A DNA stretch of 64,000 nucleotides from Neobacillus sp. FSL H8-0543 (GTDB lineage: Bacteria > Bacillota > Bacilli > Bacillales > Cytobacillaceae), in contig NZ_CP151943.1 in assembly GCF_038592905.1 (NCBI RefSeq), forward strand, positions 716,001-780,000, given 5' to 3'. The notes under the pieces were generated by a model that had not been told where the DNA came from, searched no databases, and was given only the letters and a program-made list of their open reading frames with translations. Numbering within the stretch: position 1 is the stretch's first letter; each line of letters starts with the position of its first letter. The translations under genes were made by a program, and so were the position numbers. This document shows positions 30,287 to 40,518 of the stretch, one piece after another.

Positions 30287-31180
30287 TTAATGGTTTCTAG
30301 AAACAACTAGCTGGGCTATTTCAGTAAGCAACTTGCTATTCAAACCTGTCTTATTTAAATATTGTATTGAGAGGTCTAATTGGGACTGTAAGGCTTTCTT
30401 TGCACCCTCAATTGACAACAGTTGAGGGTAAGTGCTTTTCAGATTTGTTGTATCGCTTCCAACAGGCTTACCAATTATCTCTTGATTACCCTCTAAGTCG
30501 AGGATGTCATCCCGAATTTGAAAAGCTAAACCTAGATGATGGGCAAATAAAGATAAATTATCCAATTGTGTTTGATTAGCTTCTGCTAACATTGCTCCTG
30601 CCATTACGCTATACTTTAAGAGTTTGCCTGTTTTATGAATATGTATATACTCAAGCTCTTCTAATGTTAGAGCTTTTCCTTCACCTTCCATATCAGCAAC
30701 CTGACCGCCGACCATTCCTTCCGTACCAGCCGCTTTTGCCATTTCAATAATTAAATTTAATTTTGTACTAGCTGAAGCAGTTTCATTCGGAATGCTGCCC
30801 ACTACCTCAAAGCTATAGGTTAATAAGGCATCACCTGTTAAAACAGCGATTGCTTCACCAAATACTTTATGGTTAGTAGGCTTCCCTCTCCTGAGGTCAT
30901 CGTCATCCATGCTTGGCAAATCATCGTGGATTAAAGAATATGTATGAATCATTTCAATAGCGCAAGCTGCTAGCAATCCTCTTTTAGGGTCCATTCCAAA
31001 AGCATCTACTGTTGCAAACGTTAGAAGTGGCCGAATTCGCTTGCCCCCTGCTTCTAGAGAATATTGCATTGCCTCTTTTATGATCGGAGGCGCATTAAGT
31101 TGAGCCACCAAGGTTCGAAGCTCTGTTTCAAGCAGTTGTTTGTATTCTTGTGTAAAAGCATCTAGTAACTTGGCTGCCAA
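30287..31180 (-). CDS. ispA: farnesyl diphosphate synthase (polyprenyl synthetase)
   Basis: The 297-aa all-helical prenyltransferase has the first Asp-rich motif HDDLPSMDDDD, the second in FQIRDDILD, and GGKRIRP near the N-terminus. It builds C15 farnesyl diphosphate from IPP and DMAPP for menaquinone, heme and cell-wall lipid carriers. It follows xseB by 2 bp. Confidence 0.93.
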   Translation of the reverse strand: MAAKLLDAFTQEYKQLLETELRTLVAQLNAPPIIKEAMQYSLEAGGKRIRPLLTFATVDAFGMDPKRGLLAACAIEMIHTYSLIHDDLPSMDDDDLRRGKPTNHKVFGEAIAVLTGDALLTYSFEVVGSIPNETASASTKLNLIIEMAKAAGTEGMVGGQVADMEGEGKALTLEELEYIHIHKTGKLLKYSVMAGAMLAEANQTQLDNLSLFAHHLGLAFQIRDDILDLEGNQEIIGKPVGSDTTNLKSTYPQLLSIEGAKKALQSQLDLSIQYLNKTGLNSKLLTEIAQLVVSRNH

Positions 31181-31182
31181 GC

Positions 31183-31416
31183 CTATTCCTCCTCTGCAAT
31201 TAAGAAATCTTCCTTACGCCCATCCTCAGTTATAATTTGTGTCAATTGTTCTTCCACACTCTTTAACTTATCATGACAAAGCTTAGATAGTTCCATCCCA
31301 TCTTTATAGAAGGCAATTGCCTCTTCTAAGGGCACATCACCCTCTTCTAGCTTATCGACAATTTGTTCGAGCTTATTCATTGCTTCTTCAAAGGATACTT
31401 TTTGTTCATTCTTCAC
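31183..31416 (-). CDS. xseB: exodeoxyribonuclease VII small subunit
   Basis: The 77-aa helical protein has the family pattern [20 protein letters not shown]. It partners XseA to degrade single-stranded DNA. The GTG start overlaps the xseA stop (GTGA), which is typical of this pair. Confidence 0.93.
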   Translation of the reverse strand: MKNEQKVSFEEAMNKLEQIVDKLEEGDVPLEEAIAFYKDGMELSKLCHDKLKSVEEQLTQIITEDGRKEDFLIAEEE

Positions 31417-32765
31417 TGTTTCTCGCTCTCCTTTATACTCTGAACATGACAGAAAAGACTTCCATCGGTTAATTGGATTTGAATGGATTCATTCTCATTC
31501 ACTTGATGAATGCTTTTTACAAGCCGATTACCATCTTTGTATACAAGACTATATCCTCGGTCCATTATTTTTAATGGACTTAATGCTTGAAGTGTCGCGA
31601 TCACACGATCAAATTCATTTTGCTTTTTCATTAGAATTTGCATCATGGCTCTACGGATATCCCTTTGCGAGCGGTCAAACTGCCTCTCCGCTTCAAGTAA
31701 AGCAACTTTTGGATGGCTCCGTATTAACCGGTTATAAATGGATTCAAGCTGGTTTTTTTTTCGGTCTGTTAATCTTGATGTACCACGAACCAACATTTCC
31801 GTTAACTTATCAACTTGTTCCAGCTTTTGTTCATACAATCGCTGTGGATAACGAAACGCATAGGACTTTTGTACACGATTCAACCTTTGCCTTTCGTAAC
31901 GAATTCGCCCATTCATGGCTTGTAGCAATCTTGTTTTACGCTGCAGGAGCCTCTCTAACAGTTCCTCTACATGTGGAACTGCTAGTTCCGCTGCTCCAGT
32001 TGGAGTAGGTGCACGCATATCAGCTACAAAATCAGCAATTGTAAAATCTGTTTCATGACCAACTGCAGAAATGATGGGGATATCCGAATGAAAAATCGCC
32101 CTGGCAACTATTTCCTCGTTAAAGGCCCAGAGCTCTTCAATGGAACCGCCGCCGCGCCCCACTATGATGACATCAACCTCAGGCAGGTTATTTGCACTCT
32201 CGATAGCAGAAACGATGGAGGGTGCCGCATTATCACCCTGTACAAGCGCAGGAAAAACAAGGATATTAACAATTGGATACCGTCTTTTTATTGTCGTTAT
32301 AATGTCCCGAACGGCAGCGCCAGTCGGTGATGTAATAACAGCAACTGTTTTCGGGTATAAAGGGATACCCTTTTTTCTATCCAATGAAAATAACCCTTCT
32401 AATTCAAGCTTTTTTCGTAACTGCTCATAGGCTAAAAACAATTCCCCAATGCCATCTGGCTGCATTTCTTTTATATAAATTTGATATTGACCACTTGGTT
32501 CGTACACACTAATGTCGCCTTTAACAATTACCTTCATACCATTTTCTGGTGAAAATTTCATAGATCGGCTGTTACCAGCAAACATTACAGCAAGTATCCG
32601 TGCTTTTTCATCCTTCAAGGTAAAATACATATGACCACTCGAGTGCCGTTTGAAATTAGAGATTTCACCTCGCACATGTATATCCTGTAAATGTGGATCT
32701 GCATCAAATTTTCTTTTTATGTATTTAGTTAATGCCAACACAGATAAATACTTTTTTTCCTGCAT
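31413..32765 (-). CDS. xseA: exodeoxyribonuclease VII large subunit
   Basis: The 450-aa protein has an N-terminal OB-fold (about 10-100) and the catalytic [36 protein letters not shown] and a C-terminal coiled coil complete it. It binds and cleaves single-stranded DNA with XseB. It lies in the folD-xseA-xseB-ispA run conserved in Bacillus. Confidence 0.95.
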   Translation of the reverse strand: MQEKKYLSVLALTKYIKRKFDADPHLQDIHVRGEISNFKRHSSGHMYFTLKDEKARILAVMFAGNSRSMKFSPENGMKVIVKGDISVYEPSGQYQIYIKEMQPDGIGELFLAYEQLRKKLELEGLFSLDRKKGIPLYPKTVAVITSPTGAAVRDIITTIKRRYPIVNILVFPALVQGDNAAPSIVSAIESANNLPEVDVIIVGRGGGSIEELWAFNEEIVARAIFHSDIPIISAVGHETDFTIADFVADMRAPTPTGAAELAVPHVEELLERLLQRKTRLLQAMNGRIRYERQRLNRVQKSYAFRYPQRLYEQKLEQVDKLTEMLVRGTSRLTDRKKNQLESIYNRLIRSHPKVALLEAERQFDRSQRDIRRAMMQILMKKQNEFDRVIATLQALSPLKIMDRGYSLVYKDGNRLVKSIHQVNENESIQIQLTDGSLFCHVQSIKESEKQ

Positions 32766-32778
32766 GACGAACTCCTTT

Positions 32779-33633
32779 TTAGGATTGCAATGTATTTTTT
32801 GCCGATTTTAGAGTATTGTACATAAGCATTGTAATCGTCATCGGACCCACTCCTTTAGGAACAGGTGTAATAAAGCCTGCCTTCATACTCACTTCATCAA
32901 AAGCGACGTCACCGCAAAGCTTTCCTGCGTTGTTCCTGTTCATTCCAACATCGATTACGACGGCACCTTCTTTTATATGCTCGGCATTAATAAAATTCGC
33001 AATCCCAACTGCTGAAACAAGAATATCGGCCTGAGTCGTATGTGCCTTCAAATCGCTTGTCCTAGAATGACAATAGGTTACTGTTGCATGTTGATTTAAG
33101 AATAATTGTCCTGCAGGCTTTCCGACAATATTGCTTCTTCCAACAACAACCACATGTTTTCCAGCAACAGGAATGCCAGTTTCTTCAAGTAATACCATGA
33201 TTCCGAAAGGTGTACATGGTAAGAAAGCATCTTGTCCAGTCATCATCCTTCCAATATTAATCGGATGGAAACCATCTACATCCTTTAATGGTGATATAGA
33301 TTCAATGACTATTTTTTCATCGATATGCTTTGGAATAGGGAGTTGGACTAAAATCCCATGGATACTCTGGTCACCGTTTAACTCTTCAATTTTAAAAAGT
33401 AATTCTGATTCAGAAATCGATTCAGGCAATTCAATTAGTACGGAGTGCATTCCGAGTTCATTGCAGGCTTTTTGTTTATTTTTCACATATGTCCTTGATG
33501 CATGGTTATTTCCAACAAGGATTACGGCTAACCCAGGAGTGACTCCGCTACTTTTTAACTTTTGTACCTCTTCAGCTATTTCAATTCTTTTTTTTGCTGC
33601 TATTTCTGTACCATTAATAATTTTTGCCGTCAT
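32779..33633 (-). CDS. folD: methylenetetrahydrofolate dehydrogenase / cyclohydrolase
   Basis: The 284-aa enzyme has the catalytic Lys in [25 protein letters not shown] and the NADP-binding [11 protein letters not shown]. It interconverts methylene- and formyl-tetrahydrofolate. The ATG at 33633 follows AAGGGAGGAAG; the upstream extension of 11 codons lacks a ribosome site and is discounted. It is 39 bp after nusB. Confidence 0.94.
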   Translation of the reverse strand: MTAKIINGTEIAAKKRIEIAEEVQKLKSSGVTPGLAVILVGNNHASRTYVKNKQKACNELGMHSVLIELPESISESELLFKIEELNGDQSIHGILVQLPIPKHIDEKIVIESISPLKDVDGFHPINIGRMMTGQDAFLPCTPFGIMVLLEETGIPVAGKHVVVVGRSNIVGKPAGQLFLNQHATVTYCHSRTSDLKAHTTQADILVSAVGIANFINAEHIKEGAVVIDVGMNRNNAGKLCGDVAFDEVSMKAGFITPVPKGVGPMTITMLMYNTLKSAKNTLQS

Positions 33634-33672
33634 CAAACTTCCTCCCTTTTGATATAGAGAAGACACAATCTT

Positions 33673-34071
33673 TTATTTGTTTCCCAGCTGTTCTTTCACC
33701 TTTGATAGTACACCGTTAATAAATCGGCTAGATTGGTCGTCTCCATATATTTTCGCAATTTCAATCGCTTCGTCTAAGATCACATTCGCCGGCACTTCAT
33801 TTTCGTTGAATTTTAATTCAAAAACTGCAATCCTAATGAGGTTTCTGTCAACCGTTGCTAAGCGATCGATAGACCATTTCTCAAGATTTCCTTTAATCAA
33901 TTGGTCAATTTCATCCTTTTGTTCGACAACTCCTAAAACGAGTCTTGTTAAATAATCATCTCCTGATTCACCTTCTAATACATGCTCAATGGCAGAAGCT
34001 GAATCTGTATTACTTACATCGATTTGAAATAGAGCCTGTAATGCTCTTTCCCTTGCTGTTCTTCTCTTCAT
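33673..34071 (-). CDS. nusB: transcription antitermination factor NusB
   Basis: The 132-aa helical protein begins MKRRTARERALQALFQIDV, the standard NusB N-terminus that includes the boxA RNA-binding arginines. It acts with NusE (S10) in rRNA antitermination. The frame extends to 34128, but the ATG at 34071 restores the normal length. Confidence 0.94.
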   Translation of the reverse strand: MKRRTARERALQALFQIDVSNTDSASAIEHVLEGESGDDYLTRLVLGVVEQKDEIDQLIKGNLEKWSIDRLATVDRNLIRIAVFELKFNENEVPANVILDEAIEIAKIYGDDQSSRFINGVLSKVKEQLGNK

Positions 34072-34147
34072 TATACCGTTAACTCCTTTAGAGATAGTAA
34101 TAAATTTTGTCAAAATTTCATACAACAACTATAAACATGAATGATGT

Positions 34148-34176
34148 TTTATACACATAAAAAGATAATAGCACAA
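34148..34176 (-). promoter_or_regulatory. sigma-A promoter upstream of nusB
   Basis: On the minus strand TTGTGC (34171-34176) and TATAAA (34148-34153) are spaced by 17 bp, about 75 bp before the nusB start. It would drive nusB-folD-xseA-xseB-ispA. Confidence 0.5.
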
Positions 34177-34232
34177 CTAAAAACGATTCGCACTGTCAGA
34201 TGTTGTTTTTTAGTAGAAATCATAGCAGTAAC

Positions 34233-34288
34233 AGAGTAAAAAGAAAAAACCAAAGGATAATATTCCTTTGGCTCTTTCTTTTTACTCT
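34233..34288 (-). terminator. long terminator overlapping the end of yqhY
   Basis: A nearly perfect 25-bp inverted repeat, starting AGAGTAAAAAGAAA and centred on ATATTA, includes CCAAAGGA/TCCTTTGG. It is followed by T-rich sequence on the minus strand. It covers the yqhY stop codon and ends the acc transcript. Confidence 0.85.
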
Positions 34289-34686
34289 AATTCTTCTTCA
34301 GGTTCCTGCTTTTGATTCTCAAATTGGATTCCAACGACGTGAATATTCACGGCCTCCGCATCCAATGCTGTCATATTGAGTAAAGCTTGGCGAATGCTAT
34401 CCTGGATTTTTCCGGCAACCGTTGGTATAGAAACTCCAAATTTCATCAGGCAATATACATCGACCTTAATACCTGACTCGGATAATTCTACTTTAACACC
34501 CTTACCATGATTTTTCTTTCCTAACCGTTCAACAACACCAGTAGCGAAATTACCGCGCATTTGTGAAACCCCATCAACCTCTGATGCAGCAATACCAGCA
34601 ATTACTTCAATTACTTCTGGAGCAATTTCTACTTTTCCCTGTCCGTTGCTTCCTTGTTCCATTTCTAAAACATTAAACTCGCTCAT
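34282..34686 (-). CDS. yqhY: Asp23/Gls24-family protein YqhY
   Basis: The 134-aa protein carries the Asp23 pattern EVIEVIAGIAASEVDGV and CLMKFGVSIPTVA. The family protein next to accBC in Bacillus has been linked to control of acetyl-CoA carboxylase. GGAGGTG precedes the ATG at 34686; the frame itself opens three codons earlier. It follows accC by 18 bp. Confidence 0.9.
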   Translation of the reverse strand: MSEFNVLEMEQGSNGQGKVEIAPEVIEVIAGIAASEVDGVSQMRGNFATGVVERLGKKNHGKGVKVELSESGIKVDVYCLMKFGVSIPTVAGKIQDSIRQALLNMTALDAEAVNIHVVGIQFENQKQEPEEELE

Positions 34687-34704
34687 TAAGAACACCTCCA
34701 GATA

Positions 34705-36060
34705 TTAACTAGACTTCATCACATCATGTAACTCAAGAAACTTTGTGTTGAAATGTCCTTCAACGAACGTTTCATTCTCAAGTAATTTTAAGTGAAACGG
34801 AATCGTTGTATGAACACCTTCAATAACAAATTCACCTAGTGCACGTTTCATTCGTGAAATAGCCTCTTCTCTGCTAGCACCATATGTGATAACTTTCGCA
34901 ATCATGGAATCGTAATAAGGTGGAATAGTATATCCTGGGTATGCAGCTGAATCGATTCGGACACCAAATCCCCCAGGTGGAAGGTACATATTAATCTTCC
35001 CAGCAGAAGGCATGAAATTCTTTTCGGGATTTTCAGCATTAATACGGCACTCCATTGCCCATCCAGTAAAAATGATATCCTTCTGTTTTATCATTAGCTT
35101 TTCTCCTGAAGCTACTCGGATTTGCTCTTTAATAAGATCGATACCTGTGACCATTTCTGTTACAGGATGCTCCACCTGTATTCTCGTGTTCATTTCCATG
35201 AAATAATATTTACGATTGCGGTAGTCATATATAAATTCTACCGTGCCAGCACCAGAATAATCAACTGCTTTTGCCGCTTTTATTGCCGCATTTCCCATTT
35301 CTTCACGAATTTCTCCATCTAATGCCGGCGAAGGTGTTTCCTCCAGCAATTTTTGCAGTCTTCGCTGGATTGTGCAGTCTCTTTCCCCTAAATGGACAGT
35401 GTTTCCGTAATTATCTGCCAGCACTTGAATTTCAACATGACGGAAATCCTCAATATACTTCTCTATGTATACACCTGGATTACCAAATGCCGTTAAAGCC
35501 TCCTGCTGAGTGATATTTAACCCCTTAATTAATTCCTGCTCATTCCTCGCAACCCGAATTCCTTTACCGCCTCCGCCTGCAGTTGCCTTAATGATAACAG
35601 GAAATTGTATTTTCTGCACAAGTTCAATGGCATCTTGTATATCATTTATGATTCCAGTTGAGCCAGGTACAATTGGCACGCCCGCTTCACGCATTGTTTC
35701 TCTTGCAATATCCTTTGTCCCCATCCTCGTAATGGCCTCAGGGCTTGGACCGACAAACGTTATATTACATTCACGGCAAAGTTCAGCAAAATCAGCATTT
35801 TCAGCTAAGAAACCATAGCCTGGGTGAATGGCATCACAGTCTGTAAGCTTGGCGACACTAATTAAATTTGTTACATTTAAGTAACTATCTTTGGATAATT
35901 TTGGTCCAATGCAATAGGCCTCGTCTGCAAGCTGCACATGAAGAGCTTCTCGGTCCGCTTCAGAAAAAACGGCGACGGATTCAATCCCCATTTCCCTGCA
36001 TGCTCGTATGATTCTGACCGCAATTTCTCCTCTGTTTGCAATTAACAGTTTCTTTATCAT
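34705..36060 (-). CDS. accC: acetyl-CoA carboxylase, biotin carboxylase subunit
   Basis: The 451-aa ATP-grasp enzyme shows [17 protein letters not shown], the glycine-rich ATP loop [12 protein letters not shown], and the catalytic [16 protein letters not shown]. It carboxylates the biotin on AccB, the first half-reaction of fatty acid synthesis. It follows accB by 15 bp. Confidence 0.96.
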   Translation of the reverse strand: MIKKLLIANRGEIAVRIIRACREMGIESVAVFSEADREALHVQLADEAYCIGPKLSKDSYLNVTNLISVAKLTDCDAIHPGYGFLAENADFAELCRECNITFVGPSPEAITRMGTKDIARETMREAGVPIVPGSTGIINDIQDAIELVQKIQFPVIIKATAGGGGKGIRVARNEQELIKGLNITQQEALTAFGNPGVYIEKYIEDFRHVEIQVLADNYGNTVHLGERDCTIQRRLQKLLEETPSPALDGEIREEMGNAAIKAAKAVDYSGAGTVEFIYDYRNRKYYFMEMNTRIQVEHPVTEMVTGIDLIKEQIRVASGEKLMIKQKDIIFTGWAMECRINAENPEKNFMPSAGKINMYLPPGGFGVRIDSAAYPGYTIPPYYDSMIAKVITYGASREEAISRMKRALGEFVIEGVHTTIPFHLKLLENETFVEGHFNTKFLELHDVMKSS

Positions 36061-36075
36061 CTGTGTTACCGCTCC

Positions 36076-36588
36076 TTATTCAGGCTTTACTAAAAATAAA
36101 GGCTGCCCGTATTCTACTAATTGACCATTTTTAACAAGTACTTCAACCACTTCACCATTAACTTCTGCTTCAATCTCATTAAACAACTTCATCGCTTCAA
36201 CGATACACACGATTGAATCCTTCGTTACTGTCGAACCAGCTTTGACGTAAACATCTGCCTCAGGGGTTGGTGATCCGTAGAACGTCCCAACCATTGGAGA
36301 AGTAATCTTGTGTAAATTTGCTGTATCTGCTTGATTACTGGCTTTTTTTTCAGCCGCATCCTTTGTTACTTCCTGTACCGCTGCTATTGGAGTAACGGTC
36401 ACTGTTGGGGCTACAGGAATCTCATTTACGGCCTTAGCATCATTTTGTACCTGTGTTACAGATGTTACATAAGATGTTGCATTTTTTTTCATCTTAATTT
36501 TCGAACCATCATTTTCATAAACGAACTCATCAATACTTGATTGATCCACCAATTTTATTAATTCTCTAATTTCTTGTACTTTTAACAA
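36076..36588 (-). CDS. accB: acetyl-CoA carboxylase biotin carboxyl carrier protein
   Basis: The 170-aa protein ends in a biotinyl domain with the modified Lys in [13 protein letters not shown]. It is preceded by a flexible Ala/Pro/Val-rich linker (about 50-90). The frame opens at a GTG at 36597, but TTG at 36588 has AAGGAG eight bases upstream and gives the usual N-terminus [11 protein letters not shown]. It carries carboxybiotin between AccC and the carboxyltransferase. Confidence 0.94.
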   Translation of the reverse strand: MLKVQEIRELIKLVDQSSIDEFVYENDGSKIKMKKNATSYVTSVTQVQNDAKAVNEIPVAPTVTVTPIAAVQEVTKDAAEKKASNQADTANLHKITSPMVGTFYGSPTPEADVYVKAGSTVTKDSIVCIVEAMKLFNEIEAEVNGEVVEVLVKNGQLVEYGQPLFLVKPE

Positions 36589-36631
36589 TATTAACACTCC
36601 TTGTCCCGCTAAATTGTGACTAGCTACTAAT

Positions 36632-36661
36632 ACTATACGATAATACCTAGTAAAAGTTCAA
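36632..36661 (-). promoter_or_regulatory. sigma-A promoter of the accB-accC-yqhY operon
   Basis: On the minus strand TTGAAC (36656-36661) and TATAGT (36632-36637) are spaced by 18 bp, about 45 bp before accB. Confidence 0.55.
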
Positions 36662-36774
36662 TACGCTAATTCTAGCTGTATAATATTTTATCCTTTTACT
36701 TCCTTCTTTTAGTTTAATATAATTTGAATAATTTGTGAATTCTGAAACCATTTAATTTTACTTAAACGCAGAAA

Positions 36775-36792
36775 GGAAGCCTAATGGCTTCC
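36775..36792 (-). terminator. terminator of the spoIIIA operon
   Basis: GGAAGCC and GGCTTCC pair around a four-base loop and are followed on the minus strand by TTTCTG. The T-run is short, so strength is uncertain. Confidence 0.65.
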
Positions 36793-36806
36793 TATTAATG
36801 ATAGGA

Positions 36807-37361
36807 TTATTTTGCTGGCTGAAATTCTACTGCTACATAATTAGTATTTCCAATTTCCTTCTTAACCATTTTTATTATTTCATTTGCTGCAGCCTTAGAG
36901 TGCTCTTTATCAGACTTAACGGTAATCATAACTTGTTCACCATCTGCTCTAACTAGTGCATCCTCATAGCCTGATGCTCTTATTAGTGATTCAAGCATCT
37001 GTTCTTTCTGTGCGGTTTGATTTAATTTTTTCATCTGATCCATCGCTTCACTTCTTTCATCTGCAGGTAAATCAGTGGTTGCCACAACTGTACTTAATTC
37101 TTCTTTCAATTCACTGCGCTGATCTTCAAGTTTTAAACGTAGTGCTTCAAACTCTTCATCCCCTGCTGCCTCAGAAATAATTGAGTCAACATCCTGGTCT
37201 TCAGTTTCTGTTGCCGCCTGTTTTTGCTCATCTTTAACCTCTTCTTCTACACCTGCAAGTTCATTGCTTTTTTGTTCTGGAGAAGTAATGTAGTAGACCG
37301 ATAATACAACCACCAAGCTTAGCATTGTTAATAACCATACCGTTTGTTTTTTTAATAGCAT
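36807..37361 (-). CDS. spoIIIAH: SpoIIIAH, mother-cell component of the feeding-tube channel
   Basis: The 184-aa protein has one N-terminal membrane helix (about 8-28) and a charged linker (about 30-70). The C-terminal domain resembles the YscJ/FliF ring-building motif. It binds forespore SpoIIQ across the intermembrane space. It is the last gene of the eight-gene spoIIIA operon. Confidence 0.93.
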   Translation of the reverse strand: MLLKKQTVWLLTMLSLVVVLSVYYITSPEQKSNELAGVEEEVKDEQKQAATETEDQDVDSIISEAAGDEEFEALRLKLEDQRSELKEELSTVVATTDLPADERSEAMDQMKKLNQTAQKEQMLESLIRASGYEDALVRADGEQVMITVKSDKEHSKAAANEIIKMVKKEIGNTNYVAVEFQPAK

Positions 37362-37376
37362 TTGTAAATCCCCCTT

Positions 37377-38027
37377 TTATTTTTTTGGCATTACTGCCAC
37401 ACGATGACTTGGTACTCCCAGTGCCCTAGTTACAGCTTCAACAATTAATTTTTTAACTTGGATATTTTCAGAACCCTGAGCAACTACCAGGACACCGCGT
37501 ATTTCCGGTTTCTTGGTTTCTACAACAATTGGAACCTCTTTCTCTCCATCCCGAATAATAACAAGCTGTTCGTCTATTTGTGTATCCTGTACCTTACGCG
37601 TTCCGCCTTCACGGTCTGTTTCTTCGGTCGTCTGAGATTTCGAGACCCTATTTTTCTCAAGTACTTTTTTGTCTGTTGAATCAATATTGACAACCACTGT
37701 TACATCATTGATACCTAACATTTCTTCGAGCGCCTTCTTTAACTGCTTCTCATAAGATTCCTCATAATTAGTTATGGACTTATTATCGGAATTTTTATTT
37801 TGACCGAAGGCAGCCACTTCCTCAGGGTTCTCGGCAATATTTTTTATAGCAGGACTATCTAATGAACTAGACTTGCCTGTGAATAAAACATTGCCAACAA
37901 CCATAAAGGCAGCGCCGATACATAGTACAAGTATAAGGTACTGATACCTTCCAGGTTTTTTCTCGGAATCTTCACCCTTTGAAAGCAAATTTTTGAGCCA
38001 TGATAAGGGTCCTTTATTATTATCCAT
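37377..38027 (-). CDS. spoIIIAG: SpoIIIAG, ring-forming channel protein
   Basis: The 216-aa protein has a single membrane helix (about 30-50) and an extracytoplasmic ring-building domain interrupted by a beta-rich insert containing GGTRKVQDTQIDEQLVIIRD. It assembles the large mother-cell ring of the SpoIIIA-SpoIIQ complex. Its start overlaps the spoIIIAF end by 8 bp. Confidence 0.93.
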   Translation of the reverse strand: MDNNKGPLSWLKNLLSKGEDSEKKPGRYQYLILVLCIGAAFMVVGNVLFTGKSSSLDSPAIKNIAENPEEVAAFGQNKNSDNKSITNYEESYEKQLKKALEEMLGINDVTVVVNIDSTDKKVLEKNRVSKSQTTEETDREGGTRKVQDTQIDEQLVIIRDGEKEVPIVVETKKPEIRGVLVVAQGSENIQVKKLIVEAVTRALGVPSHRVAVMPKK

Positions 38028-38649
38028 TTTTATTTTTTATCCCCCCTTCAACCGAAACCTCAATTGTTTTTTCTGTTACATCCCATTTTTGCGAAAGAAA
38101 TGCGGCGATTTCTTTAGATTCTTCTGCTGAATTTTTAGATGGAAGAGGTGTTTCAGCACTAATGTCTACAGGTTGTATCGCTACAACTGCCATCACTTGG
38201 TTTTCTGGCGGTTTCAGAAGAACCGTAACCCTTTGGAGGTTTTCCGGGAATGATTGATCGCTTTCATTATTGGTTGTTAGTTCTATCTTGGCAATCTCCA
38301 GACCAAATTGCTCCATCAACTCCTCCTCGACTCCTTGTTCCAGCTGGACAGCCATTGTTTTTAAAATATATGCATTAGTTGAGGCTTGTATTTCTTTTTT
38401 CTTCAATTCTATTGAATTTTCCATATTTTTTTCTCCAGGTGTTTCCAAGAAAGAGATTGAAGCAAGTGTTGATTCAAAGTCCTTGGAGATTAATTTGAAA
38501 ATGGGAGTGAGAATAATGGCAATCAATAACAGACCTGTAACCATCTTTGTATACTTTTGCATACTTGAATTAGGAAGCAGCATGTCAATAACCGTTGCCA
38601 ACAGGATAAATAAAATGATATTTGTTACCCATTCGATTAAATAACTCAT
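38020..38649 (-). CDS. spoIIIAF: SpoIIIAF
   Basis: The 209-aa protein has two N-terminal hydrophobic helices (about 5-22 and 34-52) followed by a soluble domain facing the intermembrane space. It is part of the SpoIIIA complex needed for late forespore gene expression. It lies between spoIIIAE and spoIIIAG. Confidence 0.92.
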   Translation of the reverse strand: MSYLIEWVTNIILFILLATVIDMLLPNSSMQKYTKMVTGLLLIAIILTPIFKLISKDFESTLASISFLETPGEKNMENSIELKKKEIQASTNAYILKTMAVQLEQGVEEELMEQFGLEIAKIELTTNNESDQSFPENLQRVTVLLKPPENQVMAVVAIQPVDISAETPLPSKNSAEESKEIAAFLSQKWDVTEKTIEVSVEGGIKNKNG

Positions 38650-38660
38650 AAGACCCTCCC

Positions 38661-39860
38661 CTATCTCATCATCATTGTTAAATTTCCTGCGGCGATAATG
38701 ACTGTAATGCTTAAAAAGAACATGAGCGAGACAATACCGAGGGCTGCAAAGACATAGATGACACTCTTACTAATAATGTCTAAGCATTTTATTACTGGTC
38801 CGCCTCCAAGAGGCTGTAAAATGGCCGCAGCCAATTTATAGATAAAAGCAATCATCAAAATTTTAATTGCTGGAAAAGCCACGATGATAAGCAGGATTGC
38901 CACCCCGGCAATGCCGACTGTATTTTTTAATAATCCAGATGCACTGACCACTGTATCTGCTGCATCGGTAAATATCCTGCCAATAACTGGGATGAAATTT
39001 CCTGTAACAAATTTAGCAGTTCTGATTGCTATGCCATCAGTTATCGCTGCAGATGCCCCTTGAACTGAAATAACTCCAAGAAAAATCGTCAAGAAGAGGC
39101 CCATTAGTCCGATGCTCCAATTTCTCAAAAGTTGGGCTAATTGTGTCACTTTATATTGGTCCGACATTGTACTAACAATACTTAACAAAGTAGCTAAGAA
39201 TAGAAGCGGAAGAATGACATACTGCATAAATAAACCGCTTATATTCATTAGGAACAAAATAACCGGATGGAAGAAAGCTGCTGAAATCATTCCTCCAGAG
39301 GAGGCAATCAGTGCCAACAAGAGCGGAACTAGTGACAGTACGAATGAGATCATACTTCCAATTGCCTCATTCGTGTACTGAATAACCACATGAAAGCTAT
39401 TTAGTACAAGAATGACAAGGACCATATAGACGATCGAATATGCCACTTTACTTATAGTGCTGTTTTCAAATGCATTTTGCATAGATTGCAGGAACATACT
39501 GAATATCGTCAGTAAAATTAGGGATCCGAGCAGTTTTCCATTAACTACAAATTCGTGAAATAAGAATTTTAAAATCCCTTTTCCCCATTCCTTAAAAGAG
39601 AATGTTTTTTCTCCCTTCACGAAATCATATAAACTCCCTTTTTGGCTTTCAGGAAGAAATCCCCCGTATTTACTTTGAACATCCTCCCAATATTGCTTAA
39701 GCTCGGTTAAATCCATTGTTTTAAGTTGAGCATCAACCAATTCCTGTGGTGAAAGAGGCGATGGTGTTTCATTTCCCTCTGTGTTAGCTTGTACATTTGA
39801 AGAAGTAAATAAAAAAAGTAAAAGAATGATAATAGGAATAAACTGCAGCCTTTGCTTCAC
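38661..39860 (-). CDS. spoIIIAE: SpoIIIAE, polytopic membrane protein
   Basis: The 399-aa protein has a cleavable-looking signal (MKQRLQFIPIIILLLFLFTS) followed by a soluble stretch and about six to seven membrane helices. The frame is open to 39929. The GTG at 39860 with GAGGTG just upstream gives the family length and is chosen. It is the largest SpoIIIA membrane component. Confidence 0.92.
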   Translation of the reverse strand: MKQRLQFIPIIILLLFLFTSSNVQANTEGNETPSPLSPQELVDAQLKTMDLTELKQYWEDVQSKYGGFLPESQKGSLYDFVKGEKTFSFKEWGKGILKFLFHEFVVNGKLLGSLILLTIFSMFLQSMQNAFENSTISKVAYSIVYMVLVILVLNSFHVVIQYTNEAIGSMISFVLSLVPLLLALIASSGGMISAAFFHPVILFLMNISGLFMQYVILPLLFLATLLSIVSTMSDQYKVTQLAQLLRNWSIGLMGLFLTIFLGVISVQGASAAITDGIAIRTAKFVTGNFIPVIGRIFTDAADTVVSASGLLKNTVGIAGVAILLIIVAFPAIKILMIAFIYKLAAAILQPLGGGPVIKCLDIISKSVIYVFAALGIVSLMFFLSITVIIAAGNLTMMMR

Positions 39861-39897
39861 CTTTTTCACCTCTTGGTTTTTGAAAGAAATTATCCAA

Positions 39898-40287
39898 TTA
39901 GCTTGGAATGAGCTTGATAATGGTTTCAATCATAACGGTCAAAATTGGTATAGCCATCGCTAGAATTAGTATTTTGCCTGCTAATTCTATTTTTGAAGCT
40001 AGTGCACCCTGGCCAGCATCCTTGGTAATTTGTGCAGCAAATTCTGCAATATAGGCAATTCCTATAATCTTCAGGATTGTTTCTATATAAACCAAATTTA
40101 CATTTGCATTCACCGCTAGCTTTTCAAGCATATGGATGATTTCATAGATTTTATCAATTAAAAAAAGAAAGATGACACAGCCTACAAATACAATTAAGAG
40201 GAAGGCAAAGTTAGGTTTTTGCTCCTTTATTATTAAAGCAAGAAAGGTTGCAACAAGAGCCACACCGACTATTTTAATAATTTCAAT
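39898..40287 (-). CDS. spoIIIAD: SpoIIIAD, small polytopic membrane protein
   Basis: The protein contains VALVATFLALIIKEQKPNFAF broken as in SpoIIIAD, with about three to four membrane helices. The first standard start in frame is a GTG at 40263 with no ribosome site, and it would remove eight conserved residues (EIIKIVG region). An ATT codon at 40287 lies seven bases after GGGGGAG and would give a 129-aa protein collinear with the family. An ATT start is rare, so the N-terminus is the uncertain part, not the gene identity. Confidence 0.85.
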   Translation of the reverse strand: MEIIKIVGVALVATFLALIIKEQKPNFAFLLIVFVGCVIFLFLIDKIYEIIHMLEKLAVNANVNLVYIETILKIIGIAYIAEFAAQITKDAGQGALASKIELAGKILILAMAIPILTVMIETIIKLIPS

Positions 40288-40303
40288 GGCAGAGCTCCCC
40301 CTT

Positions 40304-40507
40304 CTATTGAAATAAAAAGACTGATTTTATTTTCTGGAAGAGGTCATCCACAATTGAAGCAACCTGAAACAGGATATAGATAAAACCGAATAGTGTAACC
40401 CATTGGGCATATTCCTTTTTTCCGACTTGATCTAGAACGGTATGCAAAAATGCGACAACGATTCCCACTCCAGCTATTTTAAAAATGATATCGACTTCTA
40501 ACCCCAT
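40304..40507 (-). CDS. spoIIIAC: SpoIIIAC, small membrane protein
   Basis: The 67-aa protein has two hydrophobic helices (about 8-26 and 36-55) around the conserved LDQVGKKEYAQW segment. It is paralogous in style to SpoIIIAD and belongs to the channel complex. Confidence 0.93.
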   Translation of the reverse strand: MGLEVDIIFKIAGVGIVVAFLHTVLDQVGKKEYAQWVTLFGFIYILFQVASIVDDLFQKIKSVFLFQ

Positions 40508-40518
40508 TGCTTTTCCCC

